Origin: Mastigias papua
Taxonomy: Eukaryota; Cnidaria; Scyphozoa; Rhizostomeae; Mastigiidae
Assembly: GCA_964019165.1 (NCBI GenBank)
Contig: OZ025277.1
Coordinates: 9,150,034-9,214,033 of the forward strand
Length of the DNA: 64,000 nucleotides
Reading direction: 5' to 3'
Shown here: piece by piece, positions 21,076-34,381 of the stretch
Position numbering within the stretch: position 1 is the stretch's first letter
Layout: each line of letters begins with the position of its first letter
Notes under the pieces: model-generated
Told to the model about the DNA's origin: nothing
Database searches by the model: none
The model's input: the letters and a program-made list of their open reading frames with translations, nothing else
Translations under genes and position numbers: made by a program

Positions 21076-23440
21076 ATCTCTCTATCTACCTAAGGGGGTC
21101 AGTCCAGCCAATCACATAGCGACTTCTTCCTCGATTAGCGTCATTCCGTCGTTAAATGGATGGGAAGGAGGGCTCAACTGCCCAGACGCTGAAAAGAATT
21201 GCTTTACATCGATTTTCATGTCACTGATTACGAAGTGGGGATAATATCTTGAGAAGAAATTGCCTCACTGAACATCATTTTACAGCTTTTGAATAACCTA
21301 TCGCCTATTTTCCACAAAGTGAAATCGTTCGTGCAATGCGAAATGTTTGGATGTTACGCATGAGTATTTATTGCTAGTGTACGAGGGGAATGGTATAATT
21401 TCTGAAAAATTCGTCTTTTCTAAAGAAATTGGCTGTATTTTAAAGAAATTAGTTGTTGTTGTCATCAATTAGGTATTGATTTCGGAAGGAACAGACTTCT
21501 GAGCAGGTAGCTTTTACAGAAATTTATCAACTAACTTATCTGTTTTACCAGTCATGTAAGGAAATGTTATCAATATTCAACAATTCTTTCTATAAAATAA
21601 ACATACTCTCCAAGCACAACTCTTGTCATTAGTATACCAGAGCTCTCAAGTCCAAAAATTGAATATGAGTGAGATTGTATTTCTGCTTTGTCCCAAACTT
21701 TTTGGACGCTTCCAACATCTTCGGATTGGCTGAAAATATATTATAACTATTCACTTCTCGAAGGCTGAGGCTTCAAGTAAGACTAGGGAAGTGGAATTCA
21801 CAAGATTTAAGGAGATATCCTCAAGTACATACAGCAGCTTAGAAAAAGCAAATGAAATTATGAGAAAAAGGATAAAGAAGAGTTTTGGGGCGTAACTCGA
21901 AGCAAAGTCTTGGAGCCACACCCTTTACATTGGCGTGGAGTGCAACTCCCAAGTATCATGCTTGCCACTAGCCGTATGGAACTTTGAATCTTTTGCGACA
22001 AGTATTCAATAAAAAAGCGATATGAAGAGAATATTTTTGAAGAGGAATCCCTCACTTTGATTTTATAGGAATTCCGATTCCCGAGGATCATCTCTGGACA
22101 AAAGTAGGGACAATCCCTTGTTCATACTCCCCATGGCTATGCCATTGAGTATATAAGAAATTATTAGGAATGCGTGAGATTTTTTCTTTTTGCGTGTGAG
22201 AGTGAGGAATGACTGACTTGATTTCATTCCTCGCGTGTGAGAGTGAGGAATGACTGACTTGATTTCATTCGAGGATAGCATATTGAAATCCTTTCTTGGA
22301 AAATTGAAGTGTTACTTTTGGAATATGCAGATTTTTATCGATGCTAGTATTATAATTAGATAAAGATGATCTAAGTTGGTACATACTCTGGTACTAGTGC
22401 CCATGAAAACGATCAACACATCTCGTTCATTAAAGGGCAACTTCTTTCTGTAAATTCGTTACTGGAATATCACTCATACTATTTGACTTATTCAGTTTCA
22501 AGTCCTGAACACATTTATAGCAATCTGCAAATGTTCCAGGTTGAGTCCAATAGCTTTCTTGATGCTAGGCCTACCTCCTACTAGCACGTACATGTAGGGC
22601 CATTTTCAATTTTCATGAACCGGCTCTAGGGAGAGGGCTGGGAGGGTCTGAAAGTTAGCGGCGAAGTGACGTTAAGTGAGAAAGAAATGGGTATTTGACG
22701 GGCTCCAACCTTTGTTTCTTCCTTTGTCGAGCTTTTGTTATAGGCCTCAAAGCCTTTCCCGACATTGCATCCCGACATTGCGTACTAAAACCGAGGTTTT
22801 TAGTACTGAATTTATGAGAAAGTTAAGAAGTTTCTGTACCAAGCCAAAAAGCTTTCTAATGAAAACGGCATATAGCAAATATTTCTATACACGTACTTGA
22901 AAGCTCTAAATCTGAGGAATTTGGGTTTAGGTTGCCCATAGTACACCAATGATCCAATTTTCCTCGCTTGTGTTCACCTTACCTACTTGGGTTTTCATTG
23001 GTCAGAGTTTACCAATGATCTACTGTACATAAAACGGGACCGACTGGTGATTGCAAAGATTTTCGGGCGTATGGCACCCTTCACATCCCCCCTATTAGAC
23101 ACCCCTTGTCATTCCCCCAAAAGTACTATCATAAACACCTGTATAACTTTCTATCCCAACTAAGAATGATACGCCTGTAACTAAGGCGTCTTTTGTTTGC
23201 GTTTATTTATCAACTTCCTTATCCTTATATTGGCATAGTAACTGGGGATTTTACTAGCTTTATCTATTATTTACTACATCAATTGTGTTTTCGCAATGGA
23301 CCATTGAAACGTGAGAGGCTAGCAGAGATTTTGTCTTCTTGGAAATAGCGGTAGTTATGTTAGGATACTCTGATGCCGTCTTACTTTACGTATAGGCACT
23401 AAAATACTTAAGTATCATCAGTTGCAGTTGTTTGGTAAGA
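21076..23440. other. No gene recognised upstream of the 23441 gene
   Basis: Intergenic sequence with nothing assigned except the 40-bp duplication at 22193. Short blocks such as CCAATGATC (about 22947 and 23014) lie 400-500 bp before the next start codon and could be promoter elements, without further support. Confidence 0.35.
22193..22272 (+). repeat. Tandem 40-bp duplication
   Basis: The block GTGTGAGAGTGAGGAATGAC plus the following TGACTTGATTTCATTC occurs twice in direct succession. The two copies are almost identical, so the duplication is recent. Confidence 0.85.
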
Positions 23441-24232
23441 ATGACAGAAGGTGTATTTAAATCATTTGATCCTCTAACGTTCTGGGTGAATGATGTTGGG
23501 AACCTTGATAGGGAGATAGTGAATGCATACAAGAACAATGATTTGCAGAAAATAGAAGAAATCATAAGTCAAGGTGATCCGCATTCATATGATGTATTTA
23601 TCTGTAGTGATGGATTTCATGCATTTCTCCTTTTGATTGGAGCAAGCGATGGACCGCCAGCCTACGGACCTAATGTAATGGGCAACGACGCATTTGATGT
23701 GCCCGATTTGCTTGGTTGTTGGAGGATCGAGTTGCAGTATGAAGAAATCAAATTGCAAACTTATCAAATAACTATGAAACTAGTCTTGTTCAGAGATTTG
23801 AAGAATGACATCAAACGATCTTTTCACATTGCGCGATACAAAAGAGTGAAGCACATAAAATGTTTTCATTTAGCTTGTTTGCAAGCTGCGCCGCATCGAT
23901 ATAACGCCATTTTGAAGGACTGTGTTGAATTTGCGAAGGAGTTCTGCGTCTGTTTACTGAGTTACTGTGACAATGGTTTGGACCTAGAAAAGTATGTCCT
24001 CTCGCAAATAAAGAAAGTTACTGCAACAGGTTTGAGCCTCGAAAAACTTTCACGAAATTCCCTTTTATCAGGATTATTTGCAAATTTTTCCTTTGGTGGA
24101 CTAAATATGAGTAGCTTCCTTTCAGGACCTAAGACTGCCATCGCTATTGTCCTTATAATCTTTTTTCTGTTAATTTATCCAATATTTATTGCATGTATTG
24201 TGTTTTATATAATGAAATATCAAGGCTTTTGA
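23441..24232 (+). CDS. Tail-anchored protein, possible permuted papain (LRAT/NlpC-like) fold
   Basis: An intronless 263-codon frame starting at the ATG at 23441; the open frame extends a few codons further back without an ATG. Order of parts: an acidic helical N-terminus, a His-containing strand DGFHAFLLLIG (H60), a middle region with LGCWRIEL, then YNAILKDCVEFAKEF (C161). A Leu-rich linker follows, then one long hydrophobic helix (about 232-257) ending close to the C-terminus. A strand-borne His before an (N/D)C-x-x-F motif, followed by a C-terminal membrane anchor, is the layout of permuted papain-like enzymes such as LRAT and H-rev107 acyltransferases. That match is weak, and I give it as inference only. 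The Cys-rich stretch CVCLLSYC after the motif is unusual. It would face the cytosol as a tail-anchored protein. Confidence 0.62.
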   Translation: MTEGVFKSFDPLTFWVNDVGNLDREIVNAYKNNDLQKIEEIISQGDPHSYDVFICSDGFHAFLLLIGASDGPPAYGPNVMGNDAFDVPDLLGCWRIELQYEEIKLQTYQITMKLVLFRDLKNDIKRSFHIARYKRVKHIKCFHLACLQAAPHRYNAILKDCVEFAKEFCVCLLSYCDNGLDLEKYVLSQIKKVTATGLSLEKLSRNSLLSGLFANFSFGGLNMSSFLSGPKTAIAIVLIIFFLLIYPIFIACIVFYIMKYQGF

Positions 24233-25439
24233 ATGCTAATACATAATGTCTTTGAGGATGAGTATATGAATTGTTTGCAATACCCTAATATCAGTAATCT
24301 ATTTTCTTTGCTTTGAGTCCAAGCCTTTTTCTTCTGCCAAGAGGTTAGAGTGATGTTGGAATACTCTATTTGCTTAGGAGGCACAGAGTCAAATCTAAAA
24401 GCTATGTTGGGCATACCTCCAGGGCTCTTTGGCTACGGCCCTTTGCTTTAAGTTACAACTCAGTACGAGCTTCTATGATAGTAAGCCTGCACAGCCTCCA
24501 GCATTGTTATTACAAACTTGTTAAACCCCTAGTATAAAACATTATTTTCAAAACTGAGAAGATTAGGAATGGCGAACCTCACCGATACTGGCAGTACATC
24601 TGGAATCAGACTTGGAACACTAACATATTCACTGTAGTTGAAACTTGTTAAACCAAAAGGATAACTATGCTTCCGAAATTGAGAAAACTAGTATAGACAG
24701 CACTAAAGTTGCTTAACACCCATCCATCTTAATGCTAGGCTTTCTTCACATAAAAACGTATTCACATAAAGGGCACATTTTCAAACATGGTTTGAGGGGC
24801 CACCGGAAATATTATCGGTACTGTTGTGAGCAAGTACGCCCCTTATCAAACATGTATCTTCTGACATTGATTGCAATAAATGTACGTAAGAATAGTGAAA
24901 CAAAGAAGCACTTCTCGAGACTCGTCCTAATTACTTTCGACGATTTCACATAAGCATTTATTTTTCCTGATAAACGCAATTTCTGCTGCCCCAAATGTTC
25001 TCATTATCAAAATATGTCTAGGGTTTGCTATACTCATTTATAGAAATCCTCTCTATTGCTTTGCTTCTCTTGATTTGTCTCTTTAGACTCCAATTTCGGC
25101 CATTCTACAGTCGCTCTGCAGCACTAAAACCTCTACCAAAATCTTTGGCAACTAGTGCAGTTTACCCTCTAGATGGAATTTTTATATCTTGATAGGAGCC
25201 GCTAATTCCTTCAACCTTCAGCTATCTTTTTCTAGTTTTATCACTGTTGTAATATTTTTCTGAAAATACCATCATCATTGTAGGGACCATTTAAAAAGTA
25301 AACAACAGTGTGGGTGAGGGTATGCACCACTTTTGTGACGAGCTGTTTTGAAATATTTCGAGGGTTTGATGTTTCAGGTAACTTCAGTTAAAAGCTCAAA
25401 AGACACTCATGTTGGTGCTCTATAGCTATTTCTTGATCT
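24233..25439. other. No gene recognised
   Basis: 3' flank of the tail-anchored gene and intergenic sequence. Only short overlapping frames on both strands around 24730-24990. Confidence 0.35.
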
Positions 25440-26300
25440 GCAGAGTAGCAAAAGCATAATGGCACTTCCTTTCGTGTTGAGAGTATAAATTGTAGAGTTC
25501 CTCAAGGCTCTTTTATTGGTTCACTTTTGTCGTTCCTAACTTACATCTATGATTTGCCACTTTCCTTATAAAAATTTCATGTCAGCATAGATACAGATGA
25601 TACAGCCATATCTCTATCTTCAAAGAGCACAGGCGATCTGCTGAATAATATTAACTTAGATTTCTTAATTAAGACTAAAACAGTTCAGTATACAAACAAA
25701 CGTTTTCTGAATGTTGGTAAGACTCAGTTGCTTATTATGGGTTCTGGTCCAAACATCCATAGGAATGAAAGGCACCATGGTGCACCAGCATCCATTGCTT
25801 AGGTGACCAGGAAATCGCAGTGATTATACCAGCAGAAGTCATTTAGGTGTTGAGATAGTCTGTTCACTTAACTCGGACCAATGACGAAGCCACCTCTGAA
25901 AAGGTGGGGGAATAGCGAATATGCCCTTCGCCCTTTCTAAATTTAGAGATAAACCCATTCTAGAAAGAAAAATTATGATGAAATCATTGATATGCGTGTG
26001 ATAAACATCGATATGCTGGATGTTTGCGTCGAGCTGTCTATTTTTTAGGTTTCTAGGTAAAAGCATACTTTCAGCTTAAACATTCTGGCAGGCAAAGGGG
26101 GGCAAAATCTTCTAACTGGGCGGACAATGCTTTCTGCCCACCACTAGTTTTGTGCCTCACTGGGACAAGCATGCAGAAACTACAAACAAGAATGCAGAAT
26201 CATGATGTTTCTAGCCTGGTAAGCGGGCTGGAGTGTTCATCAGAGTCCAGAAAAAGTCAAGGCTCCACGGCTCTTAGCCGGAGGAAGATTTTACATTCTA
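25440..26300 (+). pseudogene. LINE reverse transcriptase remnant
   Basis: Recognisable RT motifs lie in a broken frame: VPQGSFIGSLLSFLTYIYDL, then IDTDDTAISLSSKS at the site of the catalytic FADD/YADD (here TDDT), then FLNVGKTQLLIMGS and SHLGVEIV. The text is lost at about 25875, where an inverted-end insertion of about 280 bp seems to lie. It may resume as KLQTRMQNHDVSSL near 26165. It is dead because of stops and the damaged active-site motif. Confidence 0.65.
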
Positions 26301-26365
26301 TGTCGTATGTGAGGAAGGTACTTGCATATATAATCCTGTTTGAGCAAAGGTTTCAACTGATATGA

Positions 26366-27841
26366 AATCAATTTTAAAAGGCATAGCCCTTCTACAGTTC
26401 AATTTTTCGAGACATACATAATATAGAGTTTAAGAAGTTTGACTAGTTTTGATTTTCTGAAAAGAGGAAGGTTTGTGATAAAGATTTGAGAGCCTGAGGA
26501 AGGTTGGAACTTTTTCTGGACTCTGGTGTTCATATGAGAGAATTTTCAGCCCGCGTACCGATATCTCGGCACAGCATTTTTCGAGGATCGTGGCGTCCGA
26601 ACGTTTTTAAGATTCTCCTACTTTATTACGTGGCTAGGTTTAATCTTATTTTAGTGATGAAAAATGATATAGATATAGTTGTGGAGTTTAGTAAGGTACT
26701 CAGGGCAATCTGCAAAGGCTGTTATTTGGAAAATATTGCAATTCTCTGCTGCCCCACTAAGTGTAAACTTGGACTGACCAACTTTCACAGCGATCTTATA
26801 GTAGTGAAACCGCCACCATAACTTACAAATTTTGAATTCGTTTGATCCTAAATATTTGAAGACGTTATTCGTAGATTGCTTTGATTACGGAGAAGAGTTT
26901 ATGTTCTCATCAGAAACAGATTTTAGGCTCCCGTTGCTAGAAACTTACCCTTTGAATGATCCCATTGCATCATAGATATAGTGCATTTTGATCTCCTTCA
27001 CTGCAATTTGATGCAACTACTACATTCTACTGCGGGTTCTTGCACTCTTGAATATATATAGACATCCAAGGAAAACGAGATTATGGGCTAAAGCATTTTA
27101 GAGTATATTCAACTTTGATAATGTTGAAATTTTGAAATTTCTGTTGTTCTTTTTGTCCTTCTGTCGTTATTACGATAGTTTTCTGTGACAATTCATAGAA
27201 TGCTAAAAAGAACGTTTAACACCATCTAACAGATGTCATACAGCAGAAGGTGATACCTGGAATTTTCGATAATCCCAGGGTGTGGTCACCAAATAATTTT
27301 CCGGGGAGTGGTAGCAGCCTATCATAGCACAGTATGGTGTTGGGAATTTTCTTTACAATAGGCACGAGTGCTAGCACATTTGAATTCTTGTTTGTGGATG
27401 TTTATTGACAGAAAGGGCTCGTCTCTGTGCCAAAAGTTGGCAGATGTCACTATTAGCAAAAGCAGACACCAAATTTTATGACAAAGATGTCTGTAACTAA
27501 TTGATAGCAAAGCAATTGGATGCTTAACTAAAGCTACGGAACCACCTTGAAGTTTTGTGTTAACTGAGCATTTAGAATCTTCATATTTTGTAACTTTTCT
27601 ACGAATGGAAGAGTCAATTGAGGGAAAAGGAAACTTTTGTATCAAAAATCAACAAGCTTATCAAACAAAGACGTAACTCTGACCTGGTTTATTAAACCCA
27701 GTTAACAAAGGGAATGGTGCTAGTATATAATGTTTCAAGTAAGGACATGTTCTTAATCAATTATGCTCAAGGCGGGCACGAGTTTCATATTAAGGCAGTT
27801 GAACTAAAGTGTAATAGGGATAGGTTATCTTTTGTTGTTTC
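26366..27841. other. No gene recognised
   Basis: Intergenic sequence downstream of the FKBP gene (which is on the minus strand). A plus-strand open frame at about 26504-26821 lacks an ATG start at its beginning and shows no family features, so it is left out. Confidence 0.35.
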
Positions 27842-29416
27842 CTAAAGTTCATCGCGTTTGAAACCACCAAATTCACTGTGATTGATAAAGCCATCGCTGT
27901 TGCGATCTTCCATTTTGAATATGTCCTTCAAAAGCTCATTAATTGGGTTGGCTTTGTCAGTGAGTTGCTCATTCGAGAGGTATCTTCTCACCTGTTTGGA
28001 GATGAAATATTGTCAGTAATTGGCTCTTCAAAGCGCACTTAAACGAGCTACATAGTGACTATAGAACGTAGATCCCAGCAAACTGACCAAAATGTATGGC
28101 ACGGTTATATTGAATACTCGCTGCTGAGATGTTGAAATTTATCAAATAAATGTTTGGAGCATCCAGATATACACTCTTCTTTAGAAGGAATTCTATATCA
28201 AGTGGCAGTAAGAAGGAATAAACTTACTGGGATGTGATTCAGAACGTCTTTTAAAGTAGAGTTGATCTGAATGTTAGAAGTATTTATTTGATAAATTTCA
28301 TCAACTCAGAAACTATCACGTCTCAGTCCTCTTGTAGTAGAAAATTTTTCTTATTTGAAAATAGGTAAAAAGTCATACCTCTTCAGGAGAAATCATTCCA
28401 TCATCATTGACATCAATGGTTTTGAACAAGTTTGTCTTTCTTCTCAGAGCGTCTGATGTGAAATCGATCAGCTCTACAGTGAAATGAAATGTAACCCTGG
28501 CAGGAACAGTTGACCCCAGCTGCCAGTCTCCATATGCATATTTTGGTGGCACCATCAAATGGCGTATTTCACCAATGCACATATCTCGAAGTCCAGCCTC
28601 AAATCCACCGATTACCATTCCTTCTCCGATAATGAAATCAAATGCTCTGTGTCTAGCATAACTATAAAATTCAAGAGGGTAAAAGGTTGTAAACTAATTT
28701 ACTTTCTCTCCATTCCTTAGACAGAGAATTCACTTAATCTAAATATAACTACATTATGATATGTACGAATGGTGCTTTGAAAACAATGTCATAATTATAT
28801 CATGGGACTTTGTTTTGTTGATATGCTCGTATGACATCATTTCGATAGATCCGTCTTTAAGGGTGCCTCGATATGAATGTGAATAGCATTTGTCTGCCTA
28901 AGATGCTAGCATGATGCTAGACAAGTTCTTCTCACAGATGTTATATAGCTGATTGGGGATTACTCGAAGACAATCTATACATGAAAATGAAATTGAATTG
29001 AAAGCATCAAGTTTATTATTCTACTTTATAGCTTATAATATATTATTTTGACAATTCAAAGGCAATTTGAAATTAATGTCACACAGGTCGCCAATGATAT
29101 GTTTAAGAGTCCTGTACATTTACGTGCATTGCCATGACAAATGCGTTCTAGATGACTCATGGACGATACTAGCAAGAGCATCAAATATAAAGAATACTCA
29201 CGTAGATTCTATTAGTTTACCGTCTGGCATGGTAGCATTAAAATGAACTTTTAGCTTGTCGCCTGTCTTCGTTCTCCTAGTGCAATGGTCTATTGTCTTG
29301 AGATTTGTTATTGCAATACCATCAAAATCCTTATCTTTATCGGGATGCAGTACATAGTCAACTGCAAATGTATTAGCGACAAGTAATGATACAAGCGATA
29401 CAATAAGAAATGCCAT
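27842..29416 (-). CDS. FKBP14-type ER peptidyl-prolyl isomerase with two EF-hands and RDEL
   Basis: Three exons on the minus strand: 29416-29202, 28661-28379 and 27991-27842, joined at GT/AG sites (215 residues, close to the ~211 of human FKBP14). It catalyses cis-trans isomerisation of Xaa-Pro bonds during folding of secreted proteins such as procollagen. Residues 1-18 form a signal peptide (FLIVSLVSLLVANTFA). The FKBP domain (about 45-145) shows GDKLKVHFNATMPDGKLIES, FIIGEGMVIGGFEAGL, PPKYAYGD and VTFHFTVELIDF. Two canonical EF-hand loops follow: 155-166 (D-x-N-x-D-G-x-I-x-x-x-E) and 195-206 (D-x-N-x-D-G-x-I-x-x-x-E). The C-terminus is KRDEL, an ER-retrieval signal. The exon 2/3 join falls right after the first EF loop. 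The sequence is intact with no anomalies. Close relatives FKBP7 and FKBP14 cannot be told apart here. Confidence 0.95.
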
Positions 29417-32400
29417 TGCGTCTGGTTTGTAGCGCCTCTAATGCACGTATCTCCCACTCGTCCCCGTTAGTAGAGAGAATTGGTAAAGGTGGTGCATCGT
29501 TTTATTCCGCAAAACTGTACACGCAGCACATGCCACGTATATGAGAGTTTTGAGAAAATACGCTTTGATCATAAGGTTACAATTTATGCTACGGTTTATC
29601 TTTTATTTTCTTGTTCATCGTCACTTCGTATTTTTGATGCCTAGCAACAATCTCTTTGTTACAACACACATGTGTGCTGATACTACTGAATGGTTTCCTC
29701 GTGCTCGCCCCAGTCCTTTAAATTCCACATAGCCAGCAGCAAGTTACTTGGAGACCCATTTCTGATTCGATTTCCATTATTTTCCAAGATTTTTAAATGT
29801 TCGTGAGCTTTATGATTTGTTATTGTTTCAGCTAGATTGGTGTTAAACGATTCTTGCTAATTCTTGCATTTGATTCGTACGATCACTGACAGAAATTGAG
29901 TTTCTTGACTTCTAGAGTTTACATTTTGAACTGGGATGAATACAATCTTTCTCAGTCTCAGTAAAATCAATTTATTAAGCCTGTATAGTGAATGACTAAC
30001 AATATCGTAGCCAGACTTGTTATGATAGTTTACCACTGCGTAGGAAGATGGCTTTAACGGTTTTGGTCTTTGGTTTCACGATAAACAAAGAGTAGCACAA
30101 CCACGCGGAGCACGAAATTAAAATTCCTTTGTAGCGGTATTAGCAAATCATAATTCTTTGTGCAGTAATTATCGTGAATTAATTGGCGTCAGTACTTTTT
30201 TACGATGAGGCCTCAATTAGAATTTAGGTACATGTTGCAAAAAACAGTTCCGGAATATTTCACTTTTGTGGTTTTTCAATTTCACACTATCTTTATTATC
30301 AATGTTCACACTTGTGAGACTTTGACCAATGCCTTAAGAAATGACCAGTGTTTATAGCAAAGTCATAGCTAAACAAATTCAAATTTTTGTATTTCATTTA
30401 TATCGCTGGAAGTACTGGTTGTCTTCTCAGTGGAAATCCTCCAGCCATGAAAGCTAGTACCTCCACTCAATTGCTGCTCTTGGCCTAAACGAACTGACAG
30501 TAGGACACAGTATTATATAAATAGGTTAATAGTTATCATGACAAAATTTTGTGCTGTTTGATAGTGCTAGAATCCCCCTCCCTCCACCGACCTCCCATTT
30601 AGTTTACTTTACAGCAAAAAGAGTGTCTGGAATCTTGCTGTATTTTTGCAATGTGAAGGCAGGACGAGGATGCTTCAATGAAAATTAATCAATGGGACCT
30701 CCATATGTAGCATTAGAAATGACTTAACAAATTTTTGAAATTTCCCAGGGAATTCCAGGACAAAGTTACTGATATGCATTCAGTCACGCCAACTTACAAA
30801 CTGTTGTTTGGTATCAAATCATTGTAATATATTTGAAATACCCAGAAAGGTAGCTCCATTTTTAGAGGGATTAAGATAAGATAATATTTAACTGCATTAA
30901 ATTTGTTGTATTTCTCATTAGGTATAGCTATAGATGCGCCGTTTAGTCGGTCTTAATGATATTGTTTTCATTTAATTTTATCCGACAAACTTTACCTTCG
31001 TTCAGTTTGGAAGGAGAACCGCAAATTATTTCACTAGCATTACACTCATGTAAGTTATACAACTAGATTCACTTTTGTATAACTGCAAAACCAACAATGT
31101 TCTTTTGAAGTACTGTATTGTGGATCATAGGCTGAACTTGACTGCTCTAAAATCTTCTCAGTTCTACTGCAGAGAAGTTTGTATCTGCAGGGTGAATGAG
31201 TGGCCTAATGCAGTGGTTAAGGCCCTAGTCACGCCAGACAGGCTTCCCTAACATTCCTGTCTCCAGTGAGGTGTTAATCTTTGCAAGACTCACCTCAGGA
31301 ACTTTCTGAATACTTTGCCTTTATCAACTTATTAGAGTAAATCATAATTGAAGAACAACTGAAGAGGAAAAAATAGACACCACTTAGCAGGGCACAGACT
31401 AGTTACTTAATGAGATGTTAGTAACATATTTTCTTATTTTGCCAGGACTTAGCTAACCTTGGTGCAATGATGTAGTAAACCCTTTGGGATACCTATATGT
31501 AAGTAACTTTTATCACGAAGCAACAGCCGGTTGTGTCATATCACAAATTGCAACTTACCGAACGTAAAGCAAACTCTCTTTGATATTGAGGCATAGTGTA
31601 AATAAGAGGAAGAACTTTTACAGTTGATTGGTGGACACTGTAAGCGGATGAGCTAGTATTTGCTACACTATCATTTCCTGCTTTTAAATACTCTCTCCGA
31701 ATAAAGGTACAAGAAATGGGCTCTGCGGTCAGGAATTCAATTTGCTTAATTATATACGTAATAGAATTGGTTTACTTAAGGCACTTTTGGACTGATTCCA
31801 ATGTATCATCTCTATGTGACCAATCTAGATCACAAATATAAGCACGCGTGTTGAGATGAGTAAGCAGTTGCAAAATAAAGCTGCCTGCCTATGAACGACA
31901 AATCTTCACCACTAAAAACGGCCTGGAAGTCCACTTTTCACCAGGTAGTGTAAGGTATGACAACTATTATTATGAGATAACTGCATCTTTGCTTTATTAT
32001 GTTCTTGTTGTGAGTCCTCTACCTGTCACAGAGGAGATTTTGCAGACGTTCTAATCCTTTGCCCACCTCAACAATTTTTGTTTTAGCTTTGATCTGCAGT
32101 CTATTAAATCCTACGTTGCTTAGACATATAAAATACGAAACTAACATCAGGTTGTGACTTAAGTATAATTAGCTATGATTGTTCAGTGTTCAGATGTAAG
32201 TTGCAGTATTTGGAGAATAAAGGGGCTTTATTAACAATGAAAACTTCATTGGACATTATATCTAAACATACAACTGTAAACCTCGATTGATAAACTTGTT
32301 ACAATGCAAGTTTACTGCTTTCCAAAAGACCTCTTCGAGTGATGAAGGATCCTCCCTGGAATAAAATACTATTCCAGCTCTTAACGTTATAATATGTTGT

Positions 32401-34045
32401 CAATAATGCTGTAATAACTAGAGGTGAGGAGGTGAAAGAAGACTAAGATCAAAATGCCACCCATCAGTTGCATTTACTGTACCCAATAACACTTCATTGC
32501 ATTTTCTCACTGTAGCTCAATGTACGACAGTACGAAAAATTATCTTCTCCTAGCAATCGTTCTCCTAGCAATCGTGCAACTGTTATATCTATGCTGTTGA
32601 CACGATGATCACTTTTGGATGATAAATTTAATTGCAGTTGACATTCGATAATTCAACTGCTCTCTACCTCTACCTCAAATGAAATTTCAGTTCCGCTAGA
32701 TTTCGTTTCGTATAGGAATACTGCGTGATAACTCGAGCATATGATAACCCAAACAAGTTTGGATTTCACGTGAAAGTTGAAGTTAACGAATATCAAGCGT
32801 ATAGCAAGTATCAGGTGTCATTTTCCTTAAAAAATTATTTTTAAATACTGCATCGTTCTCTTTTGCGAACTACTGTCTAATCCGAGTTTTCGGACAAGTA
32901 AGAAGTTATTCGCTGTGGTTGACTACACCCTGTTTCCACTAATGTTTCCGTGTCTAGTTTTGAAGAGATTTGGGTTAACCATTGACTATGCCTAGTGGAA
33001 ATTTCCTTAGCGGCAATACTAATTAACATAAGTTTTAACATATTCTTTCTTTAAGAGCTAACGAATAGCTGCAAGCCTGAGTTAAGTGAATTTAAAGACC
33101 ACTTAGCAATCAAATCGTTCAAACGTCATTTAAATCACTACTTGATAGATTCCACTTTGTACTATCAGTATTATCTCTTAGTTTTCCACGATTATGAGTA
33201 CCTTTTTCAAACTGAGAACCTATATGTTGCAAATCGAACAATGAAGTATTCTTCTGTTTTACGGCTTCCTTTCGATGATTCTGACTCGAAACTCATGTAA
33301 ACTAACTTTCTAGTGGCGGAGGGGGATTCCCTTGTGTATAGGGTCTAACGTAAAACAATTTGTTAAGACCTTACTTTTACATAGTTTTCAAAGACTTTCA
33401 AGAGCACGCATCTGTTAAATCTTCATTAGTTAATCAGATATTCGACAAGGAAATGGCCGTTTTCAACTGAACAGATCTCAACTACAACAACAATGATCAG
33501 ATTATAAAATCATGTGACTATTTACAATATTACAGCATCTTTATTTGTAATCATTGATCTATGGCAGTAAAACCAGGAAGAACGGTTGTCGTCTGATTCT
33601 GTTTGGACTCCATTCTATTAGTTTGATTCGTATATTTAAAGTACCCTGAAAAGAAGAAAGGGTTAGCCTCTATCTGAAGTCTACGCAGGAAAACATTGCA
33701 CAGTTTGAATTAATTGCAGACAACTTTCATAGTTTTGCACTTAAAGACAAAATTTTATGGACCCTAGGTGCAAAAAGGAAATTTTGAGTTTTGATCGGGG
33801 TGTTGGCAGTTGATAGTATTCAGAGTTAGTAAAATGTATTTAACAATCACTTACACACAGGATCTGTGTATGAAAAGTTCAGAGTGGTATATCTTATTGC
33901 TAGAGTGATAGCTTCCACTTCCATATATACAGCTAGACCAGCAATCTTGTGAAAATTCCACTGCAGTCAAAATTACCAAAAAGTAGAGAAGTTCTTAATG
34001 CTGTATGGTCGGTTGTTTTATCACACACTCGTGAGCCCCAAATTA
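29417..34045. other. Long gene-free stretch
   Basis: About 4.6 kb with no supported gene. The first ~150 bp upstream of the FKBP ATG should contain its promoter, but I see no clear TATA or initiator. A weak tRNA-like A-box (GCAGTGGTTAAGG) lies at about 31212 without a B-box. TCTCCTAGCAATCGT is duplicated near 32550. A plus-strand open stretch at about 33060-33300 resembles the end of a LINE ORF (FKRHLNHYLI), but this is too weak to call. Confidence 0.35.
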
Positions 34046-34330
34046 ACGCCCCCTCCCCCACCTATTAACTATTCGAAAAAAATCCACCCAGGAAATCCTC
34101 GTTTATTATTTTTCTATCTGTATTTCGATTGAGTATTAAAATAACGTGAGAAAATCGTGTTTTTCACTTTGTTTACAGTTGAAATAAGTTATGAAACTCT
34201 TCCATAGCTATTGTAATTATAGACATTTTCCATCCACCCCGGTTATTCCAACCACCCCGTTTATTCAGTTTTTAGCAAATGTCTAACCCCCTACTATTCC
34301 AATCCCCCCGTCTATTCGGGACTTAAAAGT
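34046..34330 (-). repeat. C-rich diverged repeat cluster
   Basis: Several CCACCCCGGTTATTCCAA- and CCCCCCGTCTATTC-like blocks occur at intervals. Their complements (TTGGAATTAGCGGGG-like) recur on the plus strand at 37487-37580. It is probably a decayed interspersed repeat with G-rich subterminal motifs. No boundaries are visible. Confidence 0.45.
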
Positions 34331-34381
34331 AGTTCAAAACGGAGAAGAGAGTAAGTCAAAATGATTAGGGCACGCTATATT

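Noticed and set aside
31200..31290. tRNA gene or SINE head
   Set aside because: An A-box-like GCAGTGGTTAAGG is present, but no B-box or cloverleaf follows.
33060..33300. LINE C-terminus or small gene
   Set aside because: Only one short motif (FKRHLNHYL) is suggestive. There is no RT text upstream.
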